From positions 89,134 through 153,133 of the forward strand of contig SIHQ01000011.1 in the NCBI GenBank assembly GCA_004762125.1: a DNA stretch of 64,000 bases, given 5' to 3'. Position numbers and translations under genes: made by a program. The first letter of the stretch is position 1. Every line of letters starts with the position of its first letter. Below the pieces are notes generated by a model. The model did not search any database. It saw nothing but the letters and a program-made list of their open reading frames with translations, and was not told where the DNA came from. Below, piece after piece: positions 47,018-56,572 of the stretch. This DNA is from Oceanospirillales bacterium. Lineage in GTDB: Bacteria > Pseudomonadota > Gammaproteobacteria > Pseudomonadales > Endozoicomonadaceae.

Positions 47018-48775
47018 CTACGCCAGCGCCGGCTCTCGGTGCTCTTCAATGTCCAGACCCGCTCTGGATAATTGATCTACACGGGGCATCAATTCAATCA
47101 GCTTTCGACTGTATTCATGCTGCGGTGTTTCAAACAGCTTTTCCGTCTCTTCTACTTCTACCAGAGTACCGTATCTCATTACACCAACACGGTCACACAT
47201 CTGACGTATTACTGGCAAGTCATGACTGATAAACAGCATGGTCAAACCCAGTTCGTCTTGTAAATCTTTCAAAAGATTCAAAATTTGAGCCTGAACAGAA
47301 ACATCCAACGCTGATGTTGGCTCATCACAAATCAGAAATCTTGGACGTGTGGCCAACGCTCGGGCAATAGAGATACGCTGTCGCTGACCACCAGAGAACT
47401 CGTGAGGGTATTTAATCCCTGACTTCTGACCAAGCCCTACATGATCCAGCAAATCAGCCGTAATCTGTCGTATCTTTTGCTCGGACTCAGCCAACTTATG
47501 AAAACGAATAGGTTCGGCAATAATGTCATTCACCGTCATTCGAGCATTCATGCTGGAGTACGGATTCTGGAAGACCATCTGAATCTGTCGACGGAAAGGC
47601 ATTCTTTCCCTTTCAGACAAGTGAGTGATGTCTCTGCCAGCGAACTCAATAGAACCCGCATCGGGTTTGTAAAGCCCTGCTATAACTCGTGCAATCGTAG
47701 ATTTTCCTGATCCAGACTCACCCACCAGACCAAAGGTTTCTCCATCTTTTATCTGAAAAGTGACATTATCGGAAGCTGTTACATACTTTCGGTTTTTTTT
47801 AAAAAAGGCGGACTGGGTTTCAAACTTAAGCTCAACGTTTTTCACATCAAGCAACGTTTTTCCACCAAGCAAAGCGTCACCCTTTAACTCACCAAAATCT
47901 TCCCGCTGGCCCAGCCAGTGATTTTTAACATCGATCGCTTTGGTTTCGGCTTTCTCAATGTACTCTACCCGTGGAAAACGATGCAATTTGACATCGGTTC
48001 TTGGCACAGCACTGATCAGGCTTTGGGTGTAAGGATGTTCAGGACGTTGAAGAATTTGTTCCGTTGTACCCAGTTCCACCAGCTCGCCCATATACATAAC
48101 CGCAACTCGGTCAGTAACATTGGCAATAACGCCCATGTCATGGGTAACAAACACACAGCCGACTTCTCGTTCTTTGCACAGTGTTCGAATCAGATCCAGA
48201 ATCTGACTCTGAATGGAAACATCCAGTGCCGTCGTAGGCTCATCAGCAATAATCAGTTCAGGCTCACCGGCCAGAGCAATAGCAATTACAACACGCTGCC
48301 GCATACCGCCGGAAAATTGATGAGGGTACTGTTTTATTCTGAGTTCAGGCTCAGGAATACCAACAGACTTCAGCATTTCAATGGCACGCTCGAAGGCCTG
48401 CTTCCCATTGAAACCGAGGTTTTCAATAATGGTTTCTGTCAACTGGGTTTCGATGGTTAACAAGGGGTTCAGAGAAGTCATCGGGTCCTGAAAGATAAAG
48501 CCGATACGACGACCACGAACCTTTCGAATGTCTTCACTGCTTAAACCGGAAATGGTTTCTTCACTCAGAGTTACTTTACCACCGGCTACGCGCCCCGGTG
48601 CACTGAGTAAATCAATAATAGCATTACCTACGGTGGATTTTCCGGCTCCGGATTCTCCTACCAGACCAAGAACTTCACCTTTTTCTACAGTGAAGGAGAC
48701 TCCCTTTACAGCCACGGCAATACCGTGACGGGAAGGAAATTCAATGCACAGGTCATTGACTTCCAATAAGGACAT
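47018..48775 (-). CDS. Fused double ATPase of a peptide ABC transporter (DppD-DppF fusion)
   Basis: Product of 585 residues with two complete nucleotide-binding domains. The first has GLVGESGAGKSTVGNAIIDL, signature FSGGMRQRVVIAIAL and Walker B IIADEPTTALD. The second has GLVGESGSGKSTIARVIAGL, FSGGQRQRISIARAL and FLICDEPTSALD. Between them lies the LIEQ-type C-terminal extension common to oligopeptide transporter ATPases. Such fusions are known (GsiA, YejF). It is the first gene of the importer operon, with the binding protein and both permeases downstream. Confidence 0.95.
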   Translation of the reverse strand: MSLLEVNDLCIEFPSRHGIAVAVKGVSFTVEKGEVLGLVGESGAGKSTVGNAIIDLLSAPGRVAGGKVTLSEETISGLSSEDIRKVRGRRIGFIFQDPMTSLNPLLTIETQLTETIIENLGFNGKQAFERAIEMLKSVGIPEPELRIKQYPHQFSGGMRQRVVIAIALAGEPELIIADEPTTALDVSIQSQILDLIRTLCKEREVGCVFVTHDMGVIANVTDRVAVMYMGELVELGTTEQILQRPEHPYTQSLISAVPRTDVKLHRFPRVEYIEKAETKAIDVKNHWLGQREDFGELKGDALLGGKTLLDVKNVELKFETQSAFFKKNRKYVTASDNVTFQIKDGETFGLVGESGSGKSTIARVIAGLYKPDAGSIEFAGRDITHLSERERMPFRRQIQMVFQNPYSSMNARMTVNDIIAEPIRFHKLAESEQKIRQITADLLDHVGLGQKSGIKYPHEFSGGQRQRISIARALATRPRFLICDEPTSALDVSVQAQILNLLKDLQDELGLTMLFISHDLPVIRQMCDRVGVMRYGTLVEVEETEKLFETPQHEYSRKLIELMPRVDQLSRAGLDIEEHREPALA

Positions 48776-49157
48776 GTTTCCCCCTGAATTTTCTTATAAT
48801 CGTTATATCAGGCAACTGTGTCGTTGTACGACATCTTGTATTTTAGATGACAGCAACAGTATCTTCTGTTTCTGCGTCAGCTGCTCGCTATTTCCGTGAA
48901 TATCAATCACCAAGGTGAAAGTTATTTTCTCACGGCTGTTTTTTACCTGAAAGGTGCACGTTTGCTGGTAACAAACTCATCATCTGTACATTAACAATCA
49001 GAAATATTTCTGATTTATCAGTTAAGTGCAAGCAAAGACATATACGACATATTCAGATTCATAATACACGACTCTGAATTTTCATCCCGTACAACACATT
49101 CGGGTAGGTTGATCAGAAATATAACTGAATAGTCTGAATAGAGTAAAGATATTATTA
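48776..49157. other. Intergenic region upstream of the peptide importer operon
   Basis: About 380 bases without a supportable gene. It should contain the operon promoter on the minus strand. No distinct operator was recognised. Confidence 0.5.
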
Positions 49158-49190
49158 GATACTTATCCTTACATTGTAAGGATAAGTATC
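49158..49190 (-). terminator. Long perfect palindrome after alaE
   Basis: GATACTTATCCTTAC (49158-49172) and GTAAGGATAAGTATC (49176-49190) are perfectly inverted with a three-base spacer ATT. It lies 26 bases after the alaE stop. A stem of 15 pairs would act as a terminator, although no T-run follows; a protein binding site is possible too. Confidence 0.65.
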
Positions 49191-49216
49191 ATCAAAAGAA
49201 GGAAAGAAATAGATAT

Positions 49217-49648
49217 TTAAGCAGCAGACATAGTGGCAGGTACGAACCAGTTTCTGCATGCCTGAATATACAGACCAAAAGGTCTAGCCATCACAACCAT
49301 TGAACCTACCTGACCAATACAGGCTGTAATGACCTGCTCTTTGCTCGCCCCGGTGGAAGCAATTAACACGGCATAAAGTGGCAACTGAAATGAAATAAAT
49401 GCAGCTATATCCATAAGAGTACCTCCCAGAAATCGCCCGGGCATGTATCGTGCCAGCGTCATCAACCAGTCTCGATACAGACCATAAGGTCTCGCAGTAA
49501 AAAGATTCACAGGAATACTTAACAGACGCGACTGCAGGGATTGATCGAAACTTAACCCGGCAACAAACACTTCAACCATCATTCCAATAATGAATGCAAA
49601 GCTGACCATGGCAAATGTATCAGCCAGTGTTTCACGTTTAATAGACAT
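49217..49648 (-). CDS. alaE: L-alanine exporter
   Basis: Product of 143 residues from the ATG at 49648 with GAGG eight bases upstream; the earlier in-frame start at 49675 lacks such a site. Four membrane spans are visible. The blocks ETLADTFAMVSFAFIIGMMV, FDQSLQSRLLSIPVNLF and ARPYGLYRDWLM match AlaE. It exports excess L-alanine across the inner membrane, which makes sense beside a peptide importer: imported peptides can raise internal alanine to harmful levels. Confidence 0.9.
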   Translation of the reverse strand: MSIKRETLADTFAMVSFAFIIGMMVEVFVAGLSFDQSLQSRLLSIPVNLFTARPYGLYRDWLMTLARYMPGRFLGGTLMDIAAFISFQLPLYAVLIASTGASKEQVITACIGQVGSMVVMARPFGLYIQACRNWFVPATMSAA

Positions 49649-50040
49649 CCTCTTGACCTCAGAGCGGAGACGCAAAAACTTCGGCTTAATAGCCGAAGTA
49701 AATTCATGATTAATTGATCAGGTTTTATGCTGACAGAATTGGCTTAAATCAATCATTTAATTCCTAAGAACAAGGAAATTAAAGAGCTTGATCGACAGAT
49801 ATAATTTATCGCTGAAAAGCACTACTTTCAACAGCTATATACTTTGTATATATTTCTATTTATAGAGAATTAGCCCTGTATAATTTTCATTATGCAGTGT
49901 TTATTCCTAATATAAGTAAAATACATCAGATCATTCCTCTAAAAACGAGTAAATAGTAAGCTGCTGATAAATATCAAGGCATCACCCATGCTTTTCATTT
50001 ATAGTTTCTACGAGTAATAATTAACCGGTTCTCTATCAGT
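49649..50040. other. Divergent region between alaE and thiM
   Basis: About 390 AT-rich bases holding the two promoters. I looked for a TPP riboswitch (CTGAGA and GGGTGC cores) ahead of thiM and saw none. No small gene is supported. Confidence 0.5.
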
Positions 50041-50841
50041 ATGCATTTGAAAATTGCTTCCTGCCTGAAGTCACTGCGTGACAATCATCCCATTGTTCAT
50101 AACATTACCAATCAGGTGGTCATGAACAATACCGCTAACGCGCTGCTTGCGATTGGCGCGTCTCCCATCATGGCTCATGCCCCGGAGGAAGTCCGTGAAA
50201 TGGTCAGTCTGGTTGGAGCTCTGGTTATAAATACCGGAACGCTCACCAAAAGTCAGGTAGCCTCCATGGTGTTTGCCATAGAACAAGCTAATGAGCTAGG
50301 GAAGCCCTGGATACTGGATCCTGTTGGTGCAGGTGCAACCCGTTACCGCATGGAAACCAACAGCATGCTTCTCAAGTTGAGGCCCACGGTACTGAGAGGC
50401 AACGCTTCCGAGTTAATCGCTCTGATTGGCGGGCGAGAGGGCGGCAAGGGCGTCGACAGCATAGACGACAGCAATTCAACGCTTTCATTTTTACAGGAGA
50501 GTTCTAGAGAACTGGGCTCAGTGCTTGCATGCACGGGTGCAGTTGACTACGTAGCCGACGGTAAACGCCTGGCAGCCATTAGCAATGGTCACCCTCTAAT
50601 GGCTAGAGTAACTGGTACTGGCTGTACAGCGACTGCCCTGACGGGTGCATTTCTGGCCGCTTGTGAAGATCCCTGGATGGCAACAGTAACCAGCCTTTCA
50701 TGTCTGGCCATAGCAGGTGAAATCGCTGCTGAACAAAGCAAGGGACCTGGTTCTCTACAGTTGAATCTTCTTGATCAGCTTTACCAGATCAATGCCAGTA
50801 CCATTGAAAAACGATTGCAACTGGTTACCGAGCTTTCTTAA
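50041..50841 (+). CDS. thiM: Hydroxyethylthiazole kinase
   Basis: Product of 266 residues, family length. It has VHNITNQVVMNNTANALLAI and GASPIMAHAPEEV at the start, and the anion hole with catalytic Cys in VTGTGCTATALTGAFLA. The enzyme phosphorylates hydroxyethylthiazole in thiamine salvage. The usual partners thiD and thiE are not adjacent, so they must be elsewhere. It ends 43 bases before ubiT. Confidence 0.95.
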   Translation: MHLKIASCLKSLRDNHPIVHNITNQVVMNNTANALLAIGASPIMAHAPEEVREMVSLVGALVINTGTLTKSQVASMVFAIEQANELGKPWILDPVGAGATRYRMETNSMLLKLRPTVLRGNASELIALIGGREGGKGVDSIDDSNSTLSFLQESSRELGSVLACTGAVDYVADGKRLAAISNGHPLMARVTGTGCTATALTGAFLAACEDPWMATVTSLSCLAIAGEIAAEQSKGPGSLQLNLLDQLYQINASTIEKRLQLVTELS

Positions 50842-50884
50842 TTCTCTTGAGAGTCTCTCTTCGAAAGGACATTGTCTTACTATT

Positions 50885-51358
50885 ATGCAATTTCACCCAC
50901 TGCTTCCCAGTCCAGCACTACTTGCCAGACCGATTCGCCTCCTGCCGAACCATATGACCCATAAACCACTGGAAAAGCTGATTAACCATTTATTGGTTAT
51001 GGCCATCGAAGAAGGTGAGTTTGATTTTCTTGAAGATCGCTGGGTCAAACTAAGTATCACAGATATGGATCTGGCTTTTTGTATAGGCTTTGATGGTGAA
51101 CAATTACTGGTGACCAATAATCAGCAAGCGGATGTGGTTTTTAAAGGTGATGCTCAGGCTTTTACAACGCTGGCATTGCGTAGGGAAGACCCTGACACTT
51201 TATTCTTCCAGAGAAAACTGATGATTGAAGGCGATACCGAATTGGGATTGGGACTTAAAAATCTGTTAGACAGTATCGATCTGGAACAACTACCACCCTT
51301 GGCTCGTCGTTTAATGTCGACAGCGATGAAAGTGAGCCAGCGTTTCACAAGTCACTAA
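50885..51358 (+). CDS. ubiT: Anaerobic ubiquinone synthesis accessory protein (SCP2 domain)
   Basis: Product of 157 residues from the ATG at 50885. It consists of one SCP2 sterol-carrier domain (LINHLLVMAIEEGEFDFLED, then VVFKGDAQAFTTLALRREDP) and matches UbiT (YhbT), which binds quinone intermediates. UbiT works with UbiU and UbiV, encoded convergently next to it, in the oxygen-independent route of ubiquinone synthesis. An earlier in-frame start at 50771 lies inside thiM and is unlikely. Confidence 0.9.
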   Translation: MQFHPLLPSPALLARPIRLLPNHMTHKPLEKLINHLLVMAIEEGEFDFLEDRWVKLSITDMDLAFCIGFDGEQLLVTNNQQADVVFKGDAQAFTTLALRREDPDTLFFQRKLMIEGDTELGLGLKNLLDSIDLEQLPPLARRLMSTAMKVSQRFTSH

Positions 51359-51363
51359 AAAAA

Positions 51364-51393
51364 TTGATGCTGCCAGCTCTCTGGCAGCATCAA
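51364..51393. terminator. Bidirectional terminator between ubiT and ubiV
   Basis: TTGATGCTGCCAG (51364-51376) and CTGGCAGCATCAA (51381-51393) are a perfect 13-pair stem with a four-base loop between convergent genes. Confidence 0.9.
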
Positions 51394-51398
51394 TACAA

Positions 51399-52286
51399 TC
51401 AAATCTGCTCCATCTCCAGCCCGTTTCGACCAAACCAATAACCATTGCACTGATCATTCACAGGCATGGTTTCTCCAGGCTGCTCCAACTCCAGCTGTGC
51501 AAGAACTTTATCTAAAGCAGTAAACACTTCTTTCGAATGAGCAGAAAAACGCATGGAGGAAACCCCCATATCTTCCATCATCCACCACTGATCCAGTAGA
51601 TTCATGCACTGCCCTGACATGGTCTGAATACCATTAATCGTAAACAGCTTTTCACCTTCCTGAGTGGCTAGAGGAATACCATTCGGGGTTTTCAGGCAAG
51701 TGAACTCACAGGCATCTTTATTGAGTTTGTTTACACGAGCTGTGAAGCAGCGAGCTGAATAAGCCAGAGGCATGTATCCATAACTGAACACTTCCGTTTC
51801 CAGGCTTTCACTGATACCCAGAGATTCTGCCTGAGCCAGCACCGCCTTAAGCTTCTCCGCCGACAACTCAACCGGCATCACCCAACGCTTCAATCCCAAC
51901 TTTTGAAGGTGTTTAAGGGCGTAGGCATTGTAGATATTCACCGATGGACCGGTAACGAAATCAAGTCCACGACTCGACAGTTCCTGAACCGCGGCCATAT
52001 CATTTGCTTCCACCAAGAATTCTTCATTGCCGCAGACCTTTTTCAACTGAAAATAATCAGACTGAGATTCCAGCAATGTCATAGTGGAAAGAATGACATT
52101 CTTTCCACTATTCTGAAGACGCCGAGCGAGCTCAAGCCAGTCTGCCAGCTTCAACTCACGTCTCTTGCCACAGGTTACTTCTCCGAGGCAGATTCGATCA
52201 AAACCTGATTCTGCGACTTGTTCATAAAAATCGAACACTTCATTTTTTGACCAGAAGTGCAGTAATGGCCCTAATGTAGTTTGCAT
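51399..52286 (-). CDS. ubiV: Anaerobic ubiquinone hydroxylation protein UbiV (U32 family)
   Basis: Product of 295 residues. It belongs to the U32 peptidase-like family; DRICLGEVTCGKRRELKLAD and the cysteine region (ARCFTARVNKLNKDACEFTC) carry the [4Fe-4S] ligands. UbiV and UbiU form a complex that hydroxylates ubiquinone precursors without oxygen, using prephenate as donor in the studied case. The gene follows ubiU by 15 bases on the same strand. Confidence 0.95.
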   Translation of the reverse strand: MQTTLGPLLHFWSKNEVFDFYEQVAESGFDRICLGEVTCGKRRELKLADWLELARRLQNSGKNVILSTMTLLESQSDYFQLKKVCGNEEFLVEANDMAAVQELSSRGLDFVTGPSVNIYNAYALKHLQKLGLKRWVMPVELSAEKLKAVLAQAESLGISESLETEVFSYGYMPLAYSARCFTARVNKLNKDACEFTCLKTPNGIPLATQEGEKLFTINGIQTMSGQCMNLLDQWWMMEDMGVSSMRFSAHSKEVFTALDKVLAQLELEQPGETMPVNDQCNGYWFGRNGLEMEQI

Positions 52287-52301
52287 AGTATTTTCCGCTG
52301 A

Positions 52302-53300
52302 TTACTGCCAGGGTCTGCTATAAGCACCCAGAGTTGTCTGACTGCCTTCTGACAGTTTACCGAGAGCTCTCATCCATTGATCTTTAGCCCGGTAGGACGA
52401 CGGAGCCTGCTTATAATGATCGAGGGCTTCACGCCAGACACGAGTTACCTCACCGACATAAGCTGGGCTGCGCTGACGCCCTTCAATCTTAACGGCACCA
52501 ATTCCCATTACAGATAGCTCAGGTATCAGGTCCAAAGTATTCAAACTGGTCGGTTCCTCGAGAGCATGGTTAATATCGCCCTCAACCTCGAAGCGTCCTT
52601 TGCACAGAGTTGGATAACCTGCTTGCTCTCCAGCCTTAAATCGATCAATCAGCTTTCCACCGAGACGTGTATCCATGCCTCCAGCGGCCGTTTCCTGCCA
52701 GCGCACAGCACTGGCTGGTGAGCAAGCACCCGCTGTATTGGGTGATTCACCGGTGACGTATGAAGATAGAAGGCAACGCCCTTCAGCCATTATGCAGAGA
52801 CTGCCAAAGGCAAATACTTCGAGCTCTACCGGACTTTTCTCAGTCAGTGCGGCTACCTGTTTTAGTGACAAAACACGAGGTAGAACAGCACGCTTGATAT
52901 CAAAATTCTGATGATAGAATTCCAGACTTCCCTGATTGGTTGCAGAGCCCTGTACAGAAAGATGAAGATTCAATGAAGGATGCTTTTCTGCAGCATAACC
53001 CAGCACTCCAGAATCAGCGGCGATCAAGGCATCAACACCCAGATCACTGGCAGTATCAACAGCCCTTTCCCATTTACTCCAGTTATCAGCCTGAGCGAAT
53101 GTATTGACCGCAACAAAGATTCTAACCTTGCGATCACGGGCATATTCCAGAGCTTTTAGTGCTCGTTTGTCTGAAAAATTCAAACCGGCAAAGTGGCGGG
53201 CGTTTGTCTCATCTCTGAAGCCGATATAAACGGCATCGGCACCATTATCAACAGCCGATTTCAGCGAAGGGTAATTTCCGGCAGGACAGACCAGCTCCAT
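52302..53300 (-). CDS. ubiU: Anaerobic ubiquinone hydroxylation protein UbiU (U32 family)
   Basis: Product of 332 residues. Opening MELVCPAGNYPSLKSAVDNG and DAVYIGFRDETNARHFAGLN are typical of the UbiU/YhbU branch. The iron-sulfur ligands are in LCIMAEGRCLLSSY, TAGACSPASA and TLCKGRFEVE. It is the first gene of the ubiU-ubiV pair and is divergent to nothing essential; ubiT stands convergent at the other end. Confidence 0.95.
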   Translation of the reverse strand: MELVCPAGNYPSLKSAVDNGADAVYIGFRDETNARHFAGLNFSDKRALKALEYARDRKVRIFVAVNTFAQADNWSKWERAVDTASDLGVDALIAADSGVLGYAAEKHPSLNLHLSVQGSATNQGSLEFYHQNFDIKRAVLPRVLSLKQVAALTEKSPVELEVFAFGSLCIMAEGRCLLSSYVTGESPNTAGACSPASAVRWQETAAGGMDTRLGGKLIDRFKAGEQAGYPTLCKGRFEVEGDINHALEEPTSLNTLDLIPELSVMGIGAVKIEGRQRSPAYVGEVTRVWREALDHYKQAPSSYRAKDQWMRALGKLSEGSQTTLGAYSRPWQ

Positions 53301-53427
53301 ATACTTCTCCCATTTTAATCAGCAAGAAGTTAGCACATGAAACCAGAATGAAAATTGACGCCTATCAAGGAGCTGCCTAATGACTGAGCAGCTCACTTGA
53401 GAAATGAAGAATGGACGTTTACAGAGG

Positions 53428-54015
53428 TCAGGCAGATTTTGCTAGAGGCTGAAGAGAAAAACTCTTTAGCGCAGTGTATCGAGTACCTTCAGCACTAGAC
53501 TCACTTTTCATGAGTACAAGTTCACTGACATTCATGCGATAGCTGGGAATATTAAAGAAATCGCTATGGGTAACATGATGATGCTGTTTGAATCTGGCCA
53601 AAGTGACATGAGGACGAAAGTTTTTCCGTTCTCGGCGCAAACCACAATCCTGAGCGGTACGCTCACAGATTCTTGCCAGAGTATTCAACTGCTGACCTGA
53701 GTGCATATTCAGTGCCAAAGCTCTTGGACGATGAGCATCAGGGAAAAATTCAAAACAGCCGGTCATGCAATCAAACGTCTGCATATCAGCCAATGCCTGC
53801 TCCAGTGAATGAGCATAACCCTCAAGGCTTGCATCATCACACTCACCGAGAAACTTCAGTGTCACATGCTGCTGCTGCGGAACCATCCAGCGCAGTTTGT
53901 GCTGAAGTAGATCTCCAGCCCTGTGCTGGGATTTTTTGTGCAAAATTGCAGCCAGGTCCAGCGGAACTCTGACAGCTATAAATGCACGGATGGTTTTTTG
54001 ATCTTGTGTATTCAT
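53428..54015 (-). CDS. thpR: RNA 2',3'-cyclic phosphodiesterase (LigT/2H family)
   Basis: Product of 195 residues from the ATG at 54015. The two catalytic H-x-T motifs are present: QQHVTLKFLGECDD and RPHVTLARFKQHHH. These define the 2H phosphoesterase superfamily; the LigT/ThpR branch opens 2',3'-cyclic phosphates at RNA ends. It lies alone between ubiU and the men operon, 90 bases after menE. Confidence 0.92.
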   Translation of the reverse strand: MNTQDQKTIRAFIAVRVPLDLAAILHKKSQHRAGDLLQHKLRWMVPQQQHVTLKFLGECDDASLEGYAHSLEQALADMQTFDCMTGCFEFFPDAHRPRALALNMHSGQQLNTLARICERTAQDCGLRRERKNFRPHVTLARFKQHHHVTHSDFFNIPSYRMNVSELVLMKSESSAEGTRYTALKSFSLQPLAKSA

Positions 54016-54105
54016 CAGGGACTTCAACTACCACCGTCTACATCAGATGCTATTATGCCGCTTGCAAAAACAGATGACGATGGCAACCAGCTAATTCGTA
54101 AGGAT

Positions 54106-55512
54106 TTAATATCCGGAATCGCTTCTAGCCAGAGCCTGTAATAAACGACGATCGGGCTTTATACCGACGCCAGAGTATTCAACAGGAAGCAAGCGGATTA
54201 TATCAGGGACTTTCAAACGACCAATACTGCCTGCCAGCATCCTTTTTGTAAATAGTGGATCGAACTTATCCTTTTCTGTATCAACAAACGCGTATGGTCT
54301 ACTGCCATATTCCTGATGTTCTATTGATACCACAACTGCCTGAATGATTCCGTCAATACTGAGTAAAGCTTGCTCAATTTCTTCCGGATGAATGTTTTCT
54401 CCACCAGAAATCATCATATTGTCCCGCCGACCGGTTATCTTCAGATGGTCCTGATACCAACACCCAATATCTCCGGTATGGAACCATTCGTCTTTCGCCA
54501 GTAAAGGCGACAGTTCACCATGATCATAATAGCCGGCCGCCAGCGTTTCACCCCTGACACATATCTCACCACTCTCGTCGATCATCAGCTCCCGGTTGGG
54601 TAACAATTTTCCTGAAGTCACACCTTTATCAGTGAAAACAGGTCTTCCGGTAGCAACCTGAGAACTCATCTCGGTCATACCATAGGTGGTCAATATACGA
54701 ACGCCTTGCTCATCAACAGCCGAGACAACCTGTTCAGAAGCATAACCTCCTCCTAGCAAAATGAGATCGACCCGTGTTTCAGAAAAATCAAAGTCTGGCT
54801 GCTTTAACAGTCGATACAACTGAGTATTGACCATCGATAGATGCGTTATTTTCTCTTGTATCAGCAACTCAGCTAATGCTGTTTTTCTGGTATCGACAAC
54901 CATAATGGCACCCGCCAGTAGACATCGGATTACTATACTGAATCCACCGACATGAAACAGAGGCAACGATAATAGCCAGGCATCATTCTCTGTAAGCGCA
55001 ATATTGGTTTTTGACCCTTCTGCACTGAACCAGTGATTACTAAATGTATGAGCTACAGCCTTTGGAACACCTGTAGTGCCTGAAGTAGCTATGAGATTAC
55101 ACAGCTGGTTTGGATGAATTTTGATAGAACTGAAATTCTCAGAAACCTGATGATTTAATTCAGGTAACTGCAGACTCTTCAGGCTTGGCAGAGAAGCGCC
55201 AATCTCGTACTCACTACCAATACGCTTCCCATAAGCTTCAATTTGATGGTGAGAAAACCTGTGATTAACCGGACAATATATGATCCCTGACCGCAGGCAA
55301 GCAATAATAAGAAGCACTGAGGTCAGTGGGCTATCAGTCACGACTAGAAGGCGGCCCCCTGCATTTAAACCACTGTGCCCTAAGTAGTCACAATACTGCT
55401 CTACCCAGGTATCCAGCTCTCGCCTTGAGACGGTTTTACCATCCAGATTCATTATTTGAGCCGTTGGATTTTTACGAACCCACTCCCTTAGTGGGCAATA
55501 CTGCTGCACCAT
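54106..55512 (-). CDS. menE: O-succinylbenzoate-CoA ligase
   Basis: Product of 468 residues. Acyl-adenylate-forming motifs are clear: ATSGTTGVPKAVAHTFSN (P-loop), LTTYGMTEMSSQVATG and EWFHTGDIGCWYQDHLKITG. It activates o-succinylbenzoate with CoA in menaquinone synthesis. GGAG is five bases before the ATG, and the gene overlaps menC by 25 bases. It is the last gene of the men operon. Confidence 0.95.
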   Translation of the reverse strand: MVQQYCPLREWVRKNPTAQIMNLDGKTVSRRELDTWVEQYCDYLGHSGLNAGGRLLVVTDSPLTSVLLIIACLRSGIIYCPVNHRFSHHQIEAYGKRIGSEYEIGASLPSLKSLQLPELNHQVSENFSSIKIHPNQLCNLIATSGTTGVPKAVAHTFSNHWFSAEGSKTNIALTENDAWLLSLPLFHVGGFSIVIRCLLAGAIMVVDTRKTALAELLIQEKITHLSMVNTQLYRLLKQPDFDFSETRVDLILLGGGYASEQVVSAVDEQGVRILTTYGMTEMSSQVATGRPVFTDKGVTSGKLLPNRELMIDESGEICVRGETLAAGYYDHGELSPLLAKDEWFHTGDIGCWYQDHLKITGRRDNMMISGGENIHPEEIEQALLSIDGIIQAVVVSIEHQEYGSRPYAFVDTEKDKFDPLFTKRMLAGSIGRLKVPDIIRLLPVEYSGVGIKPDRRLLQALARSDSGY

Positions 55513-56483
55513 ATCCGCTCCATTGATTTCAGTACTTCCGGTGACAATCTTTGGCCATTGTCAGGTAAACCGGAACACAGCGGCCGAGTAAACGCAGAGA
55601 GTGTATCAAAGCCGTGTAATTCATCTGGTGCAATTTCATGAGCCATACGGCGAATAAGATCAACACCCAGATGAGATTCAAAGGCCGAGCTGAAAACGAT
55701 TCGAACACTGTCTTTTCTAGCCTGCTTTAACCAGTTTTGATAACGACTCAAACCTCCAACCAGTGTTGGCTTGATCACCAGCGCTTTTAGCCCATCGGTT
55801 TTTTTGTAGCTATATTCTTTTTTCTGCAATGTTTCATCCAAAGCATAACCAAGACCGGATGCATGAAAAAACGCTTCATTTCGACAAGCTGTCACCATAG
55901 GTTCTTCTATATAGCTAACTCGCTGCACAGGTATATTTTCTGCGTAGGCTATGGCTTGATTGAATGTCCATTGCTGATTGGCATCAAGTCTCAATTTCAC
56001 AGATTTAGGCAGTATTTCAAGAATTTGAAGAGTATTGGCGATATCGAACTCAACGGATTGCCGCCCAACCTTCAATTTAAACTCTCTCGGCCAAGGGAAA
56101 TCCCAGTTCTCCAATCGCAGTAGAATATCCGCCCGATCACCCATCAGTAACGGCGCAACTTTCAGATCACGATCAGAAACATCAGATTCAAACGGATCAA
56201 GCGCTGATTCTATCGCAAAGGAAACACTGGCCGGAAGATCTTCAGGAAGTGTATTTTTTTCCAGGAATTCAGCAATGACACAGACAAGAGATGCTTCTGC
56301 CTCCAGGAAAGATTCACGACTAAAGTCCGTTAATGGTGAGGCTTCACCATAACGGCATTTTCCCTGATCAGTCTTTAATTCAACTATAAGGCCTTCTCTG
56401 TTTGCCAGAGATGAACCTTTCAAAGGCAGGGAATATTTGAGTGGCAGTACAAATCGATATACTGCCGCTGAGGAAATAATCAA
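55488..56483 (-). CDS. menC: o-Succinylbenzoate synthase
   Basis: Product of 331 residues, enolase superfamily. FKLKVGRQSVEFDIA holds the catalytic lysine, then LRLDANQQWTFNQA, RVSYIEEPM and GYALDETLQ carry the metal-binding acids, and ALVIKPTLVGGL the second lysine. It dehydrates SHCHC to o-succinylbenzoate. The start appears to be TTG at 56483, preceded by AAGAGA. Upstream lies a short repetitive gap to menH rather than menB. Confidence 0.92.
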   Translation of the reverse strand: MIISSAAVYRFVLPLKYSLPLKGSSLANREGLIVELKTDQGKCRYGEASPLTDFSRESFLEAEASLVCVIAEFLEKNTLPEDLPASVSFAIESALDPFESDVSDRDLKVAPLLMGDRADILLRLENWDFPWPREFKLKVGRQSVEFDIANTLQILEILPKSVKLRLDANQQWTFNQAIAYAENIPVQRVSYIEEPMVTACRNEAFFHASGLGYALDETLQKKEYSYKKTDGLKALVIKPTLVGGLSRYQNWLKQARKDSVRIVFSSAFESHLGVDLIRRMAHEIAPDELHGFDTLSAFTRPLCSGLPDNGQRLSPEVLKSMERIWCSSIAH

Positions 56484-56496
56484 ACTAAATCTCTTA

Positions 56497-56568
56497 AAAA
56501 AAAACAGTCTCTTAAGTAAGTAGTCTCATAAGTAAGTAGTCTCATAAAAACTGTCTCTAAAAAAACAG
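56497..56568. repeat. Short repeats in the menH-menC gap
   Basis: AAGTAAGTAGTCTCAT occurs twice in direct tandem (56514-56529 and 56530-56545). On both sides, AAAAACAGTCTCTTA and AAAAACAGCCTCTTA are near copies of one another. The region lies where menB sits in the enterobacterial operon. Confidence 0.75.
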
Positions 56569-56572
56569 CCTC

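Noticed and set aside
47918..48460. 180-codon open frame on the plus strand
   Set aside because: Antisense to the fused ATPase gene with two complete nucleotide-binding domains.
49649..50040. Possible TPP riboswitch ahead of thiM
   Set aside because: The conserved cores were not found by eye.
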